Assembly (NCBI RefSeq): GCF_047663525.1
Contig: NC_092617.1
Span: 4,096,501 to 4,160,500, forward strand
Source: Anas platyrhynchos
Lineage: Eukaryota; Chordata; Aves; Anseriformes; Anatidae
Direction: 5' to 3'
DNA length: 64,000 nucleotides
A model generated the notes under the pieces. The model worked only from the letters and a program-made list of their open reading frames with translations. It had not been told where the DNA came from and made no database searches. The number at the start of each line of letters is the position of its first letter. The first letter of the stretch is position 1. Below, piece by piece: positions 42,010 to 53,968 of this stretch. A program made the translations under genes and the position numbers.

Positions 42010-44693
42010 ACACCACCGTAAAAAGTGGGCACTGGCCATGAGGAGGAAGAAATGTCCAGGGGAACAACTGGTCTTCCTGCTACAGACTGAGGCAAAGAAG
42101 ACATTAATTACCTCAGCCTTTACCTCATCTCTTGGCACCAGGTTTCCCCTCACATCCAATAATTTATGATGATTCTTAATCCTCTTTTATTTGAAGTATT
42201 TCTGTAAGCAGTGTTTATTGTCTTTGACAGGAATGGATTGATTAAGCTCCAGCTGGGCTTTGGCCCTTCTAACATTGTCCTGCACAGCCCCATAACAGTT
42301 AGGACACAGCTGCAGAGAAACTGACAGCATGCATGAGAATGAAGCACAGAAAAAGTAGAATCTGGCAGCCTTCCACGCATTACCATTCTGTGACTGTGTT
42401 GCAGTTCCATTCAGCTGGTTACTCCTGTATTATCCAAACGCTGGTTTAGTGGAGGACTAGCTAGTGTTAGGTCAGAGGTTGGACTTGATGATCTTGAGGT
42501 CTCTTCCAACCTAGACAATTCTGTGTGATTCTGTGTCCCCTGTACCTCCCAATGCTGCTGTCTTGTCAGAGACAGCACAATCACATGAATGCTGAACTGT
42601 CTGCCTTCAGATAGGAACAGCTGACAGAAGGGAGCATCAGTGTGGTGGGAGCTTGAGAAACTACAGGATTTTGTCTAAAGAAACCTCTAGACATTTACAA
42701 GGAGAAGAGCCCAGTCCTGAACGAGAGGGAGAGTAACCCCACACATCAGAGCAGACTGGGACACTGTTGAGTACAGAGGACAAGGAGGTCCTGGGCACCA
42801 CGAGGGATGCCATACAAGCAGTGGTGCCTGCTCACGAGGAACCAGGGCAGCTTTCCTACAGAGCTGCCTTACGAGGAGCATGGTCACCAAGAAGATCTGA
42901 GTTAGACTCAGCTTAGGTCTGCTGAGATACCACACGGACAAGTGTCTACAACTAACCACTAAAGAGGTACACGTCTGGGATTCTCTAGGCCATCTTGGTT
43001 TGGAGAGGAGCAAGGGCTATGACAAGGTTCAAAGTCCTAGCAGGACCCAGGTCTTTCTCTCCATGGCTATGGCTGTTGTCTCTGCCAGTGACATCCATGA
43101 GGAGACAGCTGACTGTGAAAGCACCAGGGCCTCATTGTCTCCTCGCCCCCTCCAATGAAGCAGGCAGGGCTCGTGACATTCTCCTGTTCTTGGCCATGCA
43201 CATCCCCATCTCCTAGTGCCCCACAAAGAGCCCTGAGCAACCTGTCAAGGGAAGGGATCCCCCTTCCCAGGCACTTGAGTTCAAGGCCTGACCCTTGTGC
43301 TTGGTGACACACATCCAGTTTTCCTACACATCACTATCACCTTCACATTGCCTTTGTCTCCTTGTCCTCACTGCCTCCAGTGTTCTGCTCTAATGAGCTC
43401 CAAGGGAGGCTGTGTGAGTGCTGGCCCTCAGGGGGACACTGCAGGAAACTTGCCTCTGACTTGCACTTCTGGAGAGATGTCTTCAATTGTCTCTGAGTGC
43501 CTGAGGTTCATGGGCTCATCAGCAAAGCCCCCAGAGGGGTGATTGCAGTGCCTTGGTCTGGTGCTGTGCTGCTGAGGTGGACCAGGCTCATGGGACAAAG
43601 AAAACACTTTTCAGAAAGTCCCATGAAGCAGAGAGCCAGCTGTGCCCAGGAGCAGCTCCTCTGCACAGCGCAGCAGGGATGGGGGCTCTGACTGCAGCTG
43701 GCATGGGGAGAGCAGAGAAGGAGAGAGGGCTTGGAGGCAGTTGGCAGTGGGAGGATGCTGAGAGCTGCCTGCAGGAGAAACCTGCACAGCCCTTGACAAG
43801 GTAAGGGTCTGGCTGCAGGGCCATGCAGCTGCAGTTCCTGGAAGGGTCTCCTCCTGGGTCTTGTTTCTGGGAGGGCAGTGGGCAGTGCAGTGGGCTTTGA
43901 GAGTCCTGCTGGGTTGCCCTGCGAGGTGAGGAAGTCTGGCAGAAGCCCCTTAGAGTGTCATAACCTAGCTACCTCTAGTCAGCCAAGAGTGTGGTGGCCA
44001 AGCATCCTTCAGACACTGCAGGGGATGCAGATTGGATATTGGGACACCCCAGCTTGCAAATATCCAGCTCTGTCTGTAATGCATCCTCCTGGGCTGCGTT
44101 CTGCTCTCCAGAAGGATGCAGGGCAGCTGGAGTGAAGCCTCGGCACCTCTGGCTAGGAGGGAAGAGCTGAGAACTTGCTCACAACCCACAGACAAGGTGA
44201 GGCTTCTCTCCAGCTGCACTGGGACTGGGATGTCTCTGCTCTCAACTGTCTTCAGTTTCTTCTCAGGGAAACACCTGTGTGGGATGGTCCTGAAGGTCAC
44301 AGATGGGTTACACAGGGCAGCTGAGAACGGCAGTGTTCAACAGTGGCATCTGAAGCTCTGTTCTGCATTGAGATGCATTGTTTGAAACAGCACTGCAAAT
44401 TCCGTTGACCTGATCAGTGAACTGAACTAGAGTTTCCCCCATGTTCCTGCTTCCCCCTGCTGTACAACAAGAAGGAGTCTTCTGCAGCCCACAGCAGCCC
44501 CTGCTCCCAGTGCCACTCTCAGCCAGCACCAGCTGCAGCTCAAGCAAGAGAGATGCAGAAAGGTTCAGCTGCATAGACAGGGGTTGGGCTGGGTGGTGCT
44601 CCAAAACTTGCAATATGTTTTCCTCAGAGAAGCCTCTTCTAACTTTTTTCTCCCTTCTCGTCTTCAGCAGACAACTGTGTCCAGAGTCAGCAA
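42010..44693 (+). repeat. OR upstream module, most complete copy
   Basis: Serves as the reference copy: CR1 linker fossil (about 42060-42190, minus), CR1 3' end (about 42430-42540, plus), 42540-43290 shared spacer, first-exon region (43297-43800), intron (43801 to about 44667). The inverted copies are at 18913 and 54905. Confidence 0.7.
43611..43800 (+). other. Probable non-coding first exon of the OR at 44694
   Basis: Ends CCCTTGACAAG at 43800 followed by GTAAGG. The acceptor TCTCGTCTTCAGCAG ends at 44667 or 44670 (two AGs in register), giving an intron of about 0.87 kb and a 24-27 base second-exon leader. Confidence 0.5.
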
Positions 44694-45653
44694 ATGCCCA
44701 ACATCAGCTCAGTGAGTGAGTTTCTGCTGCTGGCATTCGCAGATACGCGTGAGCTGCAGCTCCTGCACTTCGCGCTCTTCCTGGGCATCTACCTGGCTGC
44801 CCTCCTGGGCAACGGCCTCATCCTCAGCGCCGTAGCCTGCAACCACCGCCTCCACACCCCCATGTACTTCTTCCTCCTCAACCTCGCCCTCCTCGACCTG
44901 GGCTGCATCTCCACCACTCTGCCCAAAGCCATGGCCAATGCCCTCTGGGACACCAGAGCCATCTCCTATCAAGGATGTGCTGTTCAGGTGTTCTTTTTAG
45001 TCTTCCTTATTGGTTCAGAGTTTTTTCTTCTCACCGTCATGGCCTATGACCGCTACGTTGCCATCTGCAAGCCCCTGCACTACGGGAGCCTCCTGGGCAG
45101 CAGAGCTTGTTCCCAGATGGCAGCAGCTGCCTGGGGCAGTGGCTTTCTTATTGCTGTCCTGCACACGGCCAACACATTTTCCCCACCCCTCTGCCAAGGC
45201 AATGCTGTGGACCAGTTCTTCTGTGAAATCCCCCACATCCTCAAGCTCTCCTGCTCAAATACCTACCTCACAGAAGCCAAGTTTCTTCTGGTTAGTGCCT
45301 GTTTAGGTGTTGGTTGTTTTGTTTTCATTGTTTTTTCCTATACTCAGATCTTCAGGGCAGTGCTGAGGATGCCCTCTGTGCAGGGCCGGCACAAAGCCTT
45401 TTCCACGTGCCTCCCTCACCTGGCCGTTTTCTCCCTGTATCTCAGTACTGCCGTGTTTGCCTACCTGAAGCCCCCCTCCATCTCCTTTCCATTCCTGGAT
45501 GTGGTGGTGGCTGTTTTGTACTCAGCGTTGCCTCCCACAGTGAACCCCATCATCTACAGCATGAGGAATAAGGAGCTCAAGGAGGCACTGAGGAAGTTGT
45601 TGCTATATTCAGTATTTCGACGAAGAAGCCATCTTCTGCTTGTGATTCCCTGA
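44694..45653 (+). CDS. Olfactory receptor, OR14 (gamma-c) type, 319 aa
   Basis: Odorant receptor GPCR. Starts MPNISSVSEF with NIS. It keeps GNGLIL, PMYFF, Cys95, MAYDRYVAIC, KAFSTC and NPIIY (Leu to Ile). It differs at CNHRLH (Asp50 to Asn), at TM3 entry (FFLVFLIGSEFF) and in TM5 (KFLLVSACLGVGC). The tail runs on to FRRRSHLLLVIP and is longer than in the 311-313 aa copies. AATAAA lies at 45857-45866, about 200 bases past the stop. Upstream exon, donor and acceptor are all present, so this is the best-supported complete gene model. Confidence 0.95.
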   Translation: MPNISSVSEFLLLAFADTRELQLLHFALFLGIYLAALLGNGLILSAVACNHRLHTPMYFFLLNLALLDLGCISTTLPKAMANALWDTRAISYQGCAVQVFFLVFLIGSEFFLLTVMAYDRYVAICKPLHYGSLLGSRACSQMAAAAWGSGFLIAVLHTANTFSPPLCQGNAVDQFFCEIPHILKLSCSNTYLTEAKFLLVSACLGVGCFVFIVFSYTQIFRAVLRMPSVQGRHKAFSTCLPHLAVFSLYLSTAVFAYLKPPSISFPFLDVVVAVLYSALPPTVNPIIYSMRNKELKEALRKLLLYSVFRRRSHLLLVIP

Positions 45654-45866
45654 AGTAGAGATGGAGAAGGCAGAAACATCTTTGTTCATATATTTCAAAA
45701 ATTGTTCATCCTTTTCAATATTATTCCAATATGCTAAATATTATTTTTATCATTTTATTTTATAAATTTAAGTTATTTTTGTTCTTCTATCTCCTTCTAC
45801 CTTTTCTTCTAACCCAAAGACCTCATGTAGAGGTGCTGCTAAGCTCTTTCTAACTAAATAAATAAA
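45654..45866 (+). other. OR 3' UTR with poly(A) signal
   Basis: AT-rich flank ending in overlapping AATAAA at 45857-45862 and 45861-45866. The 3-prime element that normally follows is absent here. Confidence 0.6.
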
Positions 45867-46697
45867 GGAACCAGCAGGTAGTCAGTTTCTGTGGATCTCA
45901 TTTCTCATACACTCTTCTCAGGTACAGCAGTGGTTGTGGGATGAAGATCCCTGCTACAACGTGGTGGAAGGCCCTGGTGTCCTCCTTTGGGGCTGCCCAT
46001 TTCTGCCCTGGCAGGCACTCCCTCCCTGCAGCCTTTGAGTCAGGGTCACCACTTCCTTGGACCCACGAACACTGACAGCAGCAGTGCTGGTCACACTTCT
46101 CTTCCACACTGCTGTCTTGTTGCACCACTGAATCAGAAGTGGCCTTCCAGCCAGTGCCCCTAGGAGCATGGCTTTCGAAAGACCCCCAGGCAGCCCCTGC
46201 ATGGGGCTCTGCCACCCGCCTGGCCCCAGCCCTCTCCAGCACTCTCCTTACTGCTCTCTGATGCACACCAGCACCTCCTCGTGCCTGCCGGCCAGCACAT
46301 CTACTGAGGGCCAGGGCGGCTGCTGCAGGGGCAGGGAGCTCAGCATGGCCCTTGCAGGCCCCTGCCCTGGGCCTGCCTCTGCCCTTGGGCTCGGCCCCGG
46401 CCTTGGCTCTGCTGGCAGGAGCGCTTTTGGCATGCACTTCCTGGCCTCCCCTCACCTGCACACAGCTGCTGCCCACTCAGGCTGCTGCCACAAACGTGTC
46501 CTCACAAGCAGCACCACCCCTTGGGCTGCTTCTGCTGGCCGCCCCCACCACAGTGTCTAAGATTCCTTCTCTCTGCTGGGCCCCACTTCCAGCAACGAAA
46601 TGCATCCCTTGGCTCTCATCGCTGTCTCCCCTGTCCTCTGGGATGGCTGTTCTGTAGTGGGACATGTTTCCATTGGGCCATCTACCAGACATTGTAA
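45867..46697 (+). repeat. Downstream module, GC-rich segment, rearranged
   Basis: 46305-46620 matches 28200-28500. 45867-46300 does not match the other copies well and may be inserted or diverged. The 192-codon minus frame is not supported by any motif. Confidence 0.45.
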
Positions 46698-46842
46698 TGA
46701 ATACTATGAGCAGGACTAGAGGGGTCTTGTTTCCAGCCAGGGGGAGGAAGGGAGGAAAGGGACAATCGGGTTTACTGGACGGGGTATATTTAATGGCCTG
46801 GCACATCAGACCCACAAATGTATCAGGCTCTACTGGACACAG
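46698..46842 (+). pseudogene. ERV-L-like gag end/protease fragment, mostly deleted
   Basis: Same start as 28612 but cut after ATGTATCAGGCTCTACTGGA plus CAC. About 0.6 kb present in the other two modules is deleted, bringing the (TTTTA)n array close. Confidence 0.7.
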
Positions 46843-46970
46843 CCAATAAAGATATATTTTCTTTATTTTTCACCCTGAGTTTTCCACAGAAGACCCAAGA
46901 GAGACCATGGATGTCCAGGTGTCTACTGAGATTCAGGCTGAATTTCTCAGGATCCAATGGTCATTTCAAA

Positions 46971-47086
46971 TTTATTTTTATTTTATTTTATTTTATTTTA
47001 TTTTATTTTATTTTATTTTATTTTATTTTATTTTATTTTATTTTATTTTATTTTATTTTATTTTATTTTATTTTTATTTTATTTTC
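46971..47086 (+). repeat. (TTTTA)n pentanucleotide array
   Basis: About 23 units with one T-run variant near 47072. Paralogous to 29573 and 60896. Confidence 0.95.
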
Positions 47087-48206
47087 TAAAGGCACCCCTG
47101 ACCTATCTTAGAAAGGGTTTCATGTGCTGCGCTGGGCTGCAGTTATAGGGACAAAGACCACTGCTGGTAGTGGAGGTTTCAGACCAGCACACTCTGCTCT
47201 TCCTCTCGATGAAGGTCTCCAAAGAAGTCACCCTGGATGAATAGCAATAGGAGAATGATGCTGAAAACTGAAATGCAGCAAAATTCAGCCTTTGAAACTA
47301 GAAAAGGTTTTTATTAGTTGCTCTTTGAAATCTTCTTCCTTAATTACATCTTGCAAGCTGTGCAATTAGCTGCACAAGGCGTGAAGGCTTGAAGATTAAA
47401 ATGGAAGAGATGTAAGGATTTTTTTCATTTTAATGAGTTCCATGGTGTATTTTGATGCTCAGTCTATGAAGCTCAGGTACTGAGAGGTGAATGATGCAAC
47501 TGCTAGAGAAAGTAAAGTCAGGAGGAAAAGTTGAAGTGACTTGGAGTATTAATGGGCCCCATTGAGGGCTGTTACTAACAAAGGCTCCCCAGGGCCTTGT
47601 TAGGGCAGATAATTGGAGGCCATGGTTACAGGAAGGCAAAGCACTGTGCTGAGAAAAGTCTTGGTTGGTTTTGGTGATGCAAAAGGGCCAAGAGTTGGCC
47701 CCAGCCACTGGAAGGCGAGATCCTGTACAATCACGTCTGGCTCAAGGCTTTTCCTGGGGTCTGTGGGCTGTGGTGGACAGTGGGATGCCATGAGAAGAAC
47801 ACTGGTATGACACCTCTGAGGTGCTGCACAGGGTTGAAAGGAATCCATGAGACCCCATTGCAACGAGTATAACATCTCTCCTTATAAGCTCTAGCCAAGG
47901 AGACAAATATCTCAAGGTTCTTAGCACCTTCCCTTTTTACCAGCACCCTCTCCCTTCTCCTCCGCAGGCTTTCCTATTCTGTCCCACACATTGCCCTATT
48001 TTCTTGAAGTCTGCAGACACGCAGCTCTGTACACCACATTGCTCTCATCATTTGCTTTCACCCATGTCTCGTCAGCCCTCACCAGGTATTCCTTGAAATA
48101 CAAAGCCACGGTCTGATCAGAGGGTGGCCTCTGGCACCACAGAATGACCCTTTGAGGGACATTTCTTCCTCCTCGTGGCCAATGCATAACTTCCAAGGTA
48201 CACTTC
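47087..48206 (+). repeat. Downstream module distal spacer
   Basis: Collinear with 29698-30815 and 61062-62221. No gene. Confidence 0.55.
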
Positions 48207-48488
48207 GTGGAAGGTTTTTCTTTCCTGCTCTTTCCTATTACCAAAGGAAGCTCCATCAGGGTGGAAACCACTCTTGAAATAGGCATCCCAGCACATCAGG
48301 CTTCTTGTGGCCTGTCAGCCAACCAGACACAAGTCACCTTAGCAGAAGCTTCCAAGCCATGGGCCTGCTGCTGGCCTTGCAGCTTCTTGGCTAGACACAG
48401 CCAAGCCTTGTGCCTCCTGCTGTCCAGTCGTGGACTCAAGCAGAAGGGACAGGACAACCCATCTGGGGGTTCTTTCTGCCTGGGTCGA
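48207..48488 (+). repeat. LCR copy, left part (interrupted)
   Basis: Reads like 30816-31110 and is then interrupted by an LTR. The right part resumes at 49539. Confidence 0.7.
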
Positions 48489-49538
48489 TGTCGTGGTTCC
48501 GCTTGAGTGGGCAGCCAAGCTCCACCACAGCCACTCTCTCACTCCCCCTCCTCAAAGAGGAATGGGGAGAAAATATGTGAAAACGGCTCAAGGGTTGAGA
48601 TAAGGACAAGAAAAATCACGCAATAATTATTGTAACGGGCAAAAACAGACTCAGCATAAGAAGATAGTAAGATTTATTGCTCATTACTAACAAGCTAGAG
48701 AAGTGAGAAACAAAGGAAAGAAACTAAAAGCACCTCCCCCCCCATCCACCCTCTTCCACCTCCTCCCCCCCGAGTGGCGCAGGGGAACGGGGGAATGGGG
48801 GTTATGGTCAGTCTACAGCGCTTCTTCTCTGCCGCTCCTTCTCGGTCACTCTTGTCCCCTGTGCTGTGGGGTCCCACCCACGGGATGCAGTCCTTGACGA
48901 ACTGATCCGGCGTGGGCTTCCCGCAGGCAGCAGATCTTCCAGAACTGCTCCAGATATGGGTCTGTACCACGGGGTCCATCCCTCAGGAGAAAACTGCTCC
49001 AACCTGGCTCCCCTACGGGCAGCAGCTCCTGCCAGATCACCTGCTCCTGCGTGGGCTCCTCTCCACGGGCTACAGGTCCGGCCCGGAATCTGCTCTGGCA
49101 GGGGTCTTCCACAGGCGGCAGCCTCCGTCGGTGCAGGGCCACCTGCTCCACCGTGGTCTCCTCCACGGGCTGCAGCGTGGAACCCTGCTCCACCGTGGTA
49201 CTCCATGGGCTGCAGGGGGACATCCTGCTTCACCATGGTCCTCACCACAAGCTGCAGGGGACTTCTGCTCCGGTGCCTGGAGCACCTCTCCCCCTCCTTC
49301 TACACTGACCTTGGTGCAGTTCCTCACTGCTCTCACTCTCCCAGCTGCTGTGTGGCGCAGCGCTTTTTTTCCCTGTCTTAAATATGCTCTCACAGAGGCG
49401 CAAAACAATATCGCTTATTGCTCAACTCTGGAAAACAGTGGGGACCTTACCAAACATGGGGCAGCTTCTAGATCCTTCTCACAGAAACCACCCCTATGGC
49501 CCCCTGCTACCAAAACCTTGCCCCGTAAACCCACTACA
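48489..49538 (-). mobile_element. Solo LTR, 1.05 kb
   Basis: Bounded by TGTCGTGGTT and CCACTACA. The minus strand, opening TGTAGTGGG, is the likely sense because AATAAA (plus TTTATT, 48673-48678) lies near its 3' end. It splits an LCR copy whose halves continue on both sides. Target duplication is unclear (GTCGA on the left, GTTGT on the right). Overlapping frames of up to 280 codons here are GC-driven. A fragment of the same family lies at 5200-5620. Confidence 0.75.
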
Positions 49539-49890
49539 GTTGTCCTGGGTCTGGAGGCAGAGTGGATCCCACATCCTTCCAAGCAGGTGCCTTCTGCTGG
49601 CCTAGCAGGGCCACTGTCAGATGTCAGCCCAAATTGCAGATCCCAGGGAGAAGGCAAGGGTGACCTGCCACCTACTTCAGGCAGAAGTGACCTCCCAGAC
49701 TCTTTCTGTGACACGTTCCTGCTGCTGCCCTATCAAGTGCAGAGACAGAAGTGACCTCACAGTCCCTGTCACAGTCACATTCCTCCTGCTGGGGCAGGAG
49801 ATCCTGAGGCAGAGCTGAGCTCTTCAGAGCATTCCCATCCGTCTCCTCTTTGTGGCCCACAGGCTGATCAGATCCATGGCCCCTCACATT
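49539..49890 (+). repeat. LCR copy, right part
   Basis: Continues the LCR from the words TCTGGAGGCAGAG onward and matches 31098-31445. Confidence 0.7.
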
Positions 49891-52120
49891 CAGCTTTGTA
49901 TGCCATGTAACTGCAGAGCAACCTCATGGTTCCTACCCTGCCCCATGGGCCTAGCACCTTAAGTGCTTGGGATAAGTGCCAAACACCTTAAGTGCTTAAG
50001 ATAAGGGTTAGGAAAAGGGTTGGATGTGAAGAAGTGAATGCAAAGGAATCAGGGCTTTGGTTGTTAGGCATCCATGTATGAGGTTAGGGACTAGGGCTCA
50101 GCTTTCTGTGATAGAGATTGATCAAATGCGTAGTGGAAGGGTTTGGTGTTTGGCTTGTGGTGTCAGGTCTGTGGTTAGGGTACGTGCAAGTTCTTTGGTT
50201 TTGTTTAGGTCTGCAAGAAATCTAGGGCTAAATAGAGCATGTTAATGGTAGTGTTTAGGGCAGGGATCAGGGTGAGCAAGAGAGTAAGGGTGATGTAATG
50301 ATGCTATGGACTAGTTTTGTCTTCAAGGGATCTTGTGGTCAAACATTAGAGCAGTGGATTCCTGTCAGTGTGTGGAGTAGCTTTGATGTTTACAGATTAA
50401 TGTTACAGGGTAAAATAGGGCAAGGGTCTCACATGACTGCTTTAAATCAGCTTTATGGTGGGATTAACATTACCTGAACATTCTTACCTCTGCAAAATCA
50501 TCACCTTCTGCTGTCCACGCTCCTTTGCCCTCCCTCAAATCTCACATCTCTGTTGGCCAGGCTTCTCCTGACTTCCCCATATCAATCATCTTCTTAGGGG
50601 AAGTTTGGAGAACCAGCATGGAGAAGGAGAGAAACGTCTGTAGGAGCACCCTGCACAATGTGCCCAGCAGTTCTGCAACACCACAGAAGCAGGCCTGAAG
50701 GATGAGTTTAGGCAAAAGCTGATACCTCTGATATGACACCTGTACAAGACCTCTTCCTCTATGAGGCCTAGCAGGTACTTAGAAAGAGGGGATCTCACAA
50801 ACTGTGTGCAGAGCAGGTGCATCCGCTGTCCTGTCATGGAGACCAGCAGATGTGGGCCTAAAGGCACAGATCCCAGCCAGGAGTCAAGGGTTGAGCTGTC
50901 AGCTACTTCAGAAAGAAGTCAGCTCCCAGCCACTTAACAGCCATTAGCTTCCTACTGGGCTGACAGCTTCTGAGACACCTCTGCCCTCATAATACCAGAC
51001 CTACAAAACACCCCCTTTTTGGGCCAGGACCTGCCCAGCTAGAAGTGAGCTGGTTTTCGTCCTTCAAGCCTGCTGGGCTCCCAGCCTCTCTGACACTCAG
51101 GAGCCAGTTCCGTGCCAGTCCTGTGAGGTGCTAGGGCAGGAGGGACCTTGCAGGCAATGTTCCAGCCCTGTGCCTGTTGGCGGTCTCTCAGCTCCTTGTG
51201 CACACTGAAGATCATGTTTGTATCCAGAAGACATGATCCTGAAGCTGGCCTAGCAGACACTCAGGGGAAGCACCCTCCCAGCCCCAACTCTAGCCCCAGA
51301 CCCAGCCCCAGCTGGCGGTGCTGCTCTGCAGAGTGAGGGGGCTGTGGTGCCCGGGGCACAGGGGCACTCTGCAGGGCCGTGCTGGGCAGGCTGGGAGGCA
51401 GACCCAGCTCAGGGGGTCACTTCCATTGCCCCAGGGCTGCAAGGAATCACTCGCCAGGCTCCTTTGGTGGGGCTGCTGCGTGCCCTGGGGCTGCAGAGCT
51501 CTCCTCTGCCTGCTCACACCAGACTGAGCACTTGAGCTCCGCTCAGTCCACCTCGGAGGAGATCCCCCCTTAGGAGGGAAGTGCTGCAGTGGAGGCCAGC
51601 TGTGCCACTGCCGTGCCCACTGCCTGTCCCTGCCTGCAGTCCCAGCACAGCCCCACAGCAGCACTGGCACCAAGTGAGAGGAGCAGCTGGGCCTGACCCC
51701 ACCAGCAGGGCTCATCAGGAGAGGGCGGCAGTGGCAAGAGAGCAGCTCTGCATACCCCAAGCGCTGGTGCTCCCTGGCCGTGCTGCTGGGATGGGACTCT
51801 TTTCCTCTGCACCCCTGCACACGGGCACTGCCCCTGCAGAGCCAGACCTGGTCTCAGAGGAAGGATGTCAGACAAAAAAGGGAGTTAAATCTGAACTTCC
51901 TTAAGGTTAAAGTCACAGAGAGCATGGCTTCACAAGCACAGAGTCTATGAGCTACGTGTGTATTCAACAGGTACATCCATATCATTTTAATGGGTGCTTA
52001 TTAGCTGAATTAATGTAATAAGAATATGCACAAACACAACCACCAAAAAAAATAATAAAATAAAATAAAATAGGTATACTGGCTCTTCCTCCAATTATTG
52101 ACATTGCAACTCACGTGCAG
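49891..52120. other. Spacer with duplicated segments
   Basis: 49960-50560 is a G/T-rich stretch like 31450-31800. 50560-50900 has no gene. 51005-51340 matches 22597-22920, and 51400-52120 matches 16665-17394. Frames on both strands are open by composition only. Confidence 0.5.
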
Positions 52121-52129
52121 AAGCAGATC

Positions 52130-52400
52130 AGACATTTCTTGCATCCAAGACACATCTAGTCATCAATTTCCACAAGGCATGCTTGAGCTCCTGGCTCCTC
52201 ATGCTATAGATGAGGACGTGCTCTGCTGGAGGCACCACTGAGTACAGAACTGCCACCACCAGGTCCAGGGATGGGGAGGAGATGGAGGGGGACTTCAGAT
52301 GGGCCACCATGACAGGCCTGAGGGAGGCGGACACCATGGCCAGGTGAGGGAGGCACGTGGAAAAGGCTTTGTGCTTGCCCTGCTATAGAGACGACAGGAC
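52130..52400 (-). pseudogene. OR C-terminal fragment (TM6-TM7)
   Basis: Minus strand reads AFSTC-like words near 52360, then SASLRPVMVAHLKSPSISSP, the LDLVVAVLYSVVPPA segment, a damaged NPLIY (EHVLIY) and MRSQELKHALWKL to a stop near 52128. No TM1-TM5. It lies downstream of the OR at 53969 on the same strand, separated from it by a CR1. Confidence 0.8.
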
Positions 52401-52449
52401 TGTCACCTAGATCCACAAGGTCTAATCCAAATACACTGCTCCAACCTTT

Positions 52450-52505
52450 GGCAGCTGGGCTCTTTGCCCTGAGCCCCTCCTGGTTGCTGGGGCTGCTTCC
52501 CCAGC
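52450..52505 (-). repeat. 3-prime element, short remnant
   Basis: Inverted 5' part of the element only. The adjacent poly(A) signal position reads TTACAAAAG. Confidence 0.5.
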
Positions 52506-52612
52506 TTACCTTACAAAAGATGCAACATTCAGAATGCTAAGTATGAGATTATTAAAAACAAAATGAAATATTGTTCAAATACTAACAGAGAAATATAATT
52601 TAAGAAATGTTG

Positions 52613-53838
52613 TTATGTGTCTCCTTCTATGACAAAATGATGCGCTTGGTGGATGAGGGAAAGGCTGTGGATGTGGTCAACCTTGACTTCAACAAGGCTT
52701 TTGACACCGTCTCCCACAGCATTCTCCTCAAGAAACTGGCTGCTCTTGGCTTGGACTGGCGCACGCTTCGTTGGGTTAGAAACTGGCTGGATAGCCGGGC
52801 CCAAAGAGTCGTGGTAAATAGAGTCAAGACCAGTTGGAGGCCAGTCAGTAGTAGCGTTCCCCAGGGCTCGGTGCTGGGGCCGGTCCTCTTTAATATCTTC
52901 ATCAATGATCTGGACGAGGGCATTGAGTGCACCCTCAGTAAGTTTGCAGATGACACCAAGCTATGCACATGTGTCGATCTGCTCGAGGGTAAGAAAGCTC
53001 TGCAGGAGGATCTGGATAGGCTGCACCGATGGGCTGAGGAAAACTGCATGAAGTTCAACAAGGCCAAGTGCCGGGTCCTGCACCTGGGGTGCAATAACCC
53101 CAAGCAGAGCTACAGGCTGGGAGATGAGTGGTTGGAGAGCTGCCAGGCAGAGAAGGACCTGGGAGTGATGCTGGACAGTCGGCTGAATATGAGCCAGCAG
53201 TGTGCTCAGGTGGCCAAGAAGGCCAACGGCATCCTGGCTTGTATTAGAAACAGTGTGACCAGCAGGGCTAGGGAGGTGATCGTCCCCCTGGACTCGGCTC
53301 TGGTGAGGCCGCACCTCGAGTACTGTGTTCAGTTTTGGGCCCCTCGCTACAAGAAGGACATGGAGGTGCTTGAGCGGGTCCAGAGAAGGGCGACGAAGCT
53401 GGTGAGGGGCCTGGAGAAAAAGTCCTACGAGGAGCGGCTGAGGGAGCTGGGTTTGTTCAGCGTGGAGAAGAGGAGGCTCAGGGGTGACCTTATGGCTCTT
53501 TACAGGTACCTCAAAGGTGGCTGTAGCGAGGTGGGGGTTGGCCTGTTCTCCCATGTGCCTGGTGACAGGGCGAGGGGGAATGGGCTAAAGTTGCACCAGG
53601 GGAGTTTTAGGTTAGATGTTAGGAAGAACTTCTTTACCGAAAGGGTTGTTAGACATTGGAACAGGCTGCCCAGGGAGGTGGTGGAGTCACCATCCCTGGA
53701 AGTCTTTAAAAGACATTTAGATGTAGAGCTTAGGGATATGGTTTAGTGGGGACTGTTAGCGTTAGGTCAGAGGTTGGACTCGATGATCTTGAGGTCTCTT
53801 CTTACCTAGAAATTCTGTGTGATTCTGTGATTTTCCCA
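52613..53838 (+). mobile_element. CR1 LINE, 5'-truncated, open ORF2
   Basis: A 379-codon frame (52607-53746) covers the RT from just before [12 protein letters not shown] through [12 protein letters not shown] and KFADDTKL (FADD active site) to the ORF2 stop after LRDMV. It is followed by a short 3' UTR with AGGTTGGACTCGATGATCTT and the terminal GATTCTGTGA repeats at about 53820-53838. The paralogous 3' UTR at 17840 shows the site without CR1. The intact frame suggests a relatively recent insertion. 5' truncation makes it immobile. Confidence 0.92.
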
Positions 53839-53968
53839 AATACCCTTTGATTTCTGTTAGGATTACTATTAATGACAAACTTATGATAACACTAGTAATG
53901 ATAAAATGACATGATATAATATGAATCAAAACATTTGCATATTATTAAGAATACACCTTCTGAACATG
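53839..53968 (-). other. OR 3' UTR, interrupted distally by CR1
   Basis: AT-rich flank shared with 17820-17950. It continues on the far side of the CR1 at 52510-52612. Confidence 0.6.

Noticed and set aside
48808-49754. Frames of 125-280 codons on both strands
   Set aside because: They lie inside a solo LTR with TG...CA ends and AATAAA, and open in several phases at once.
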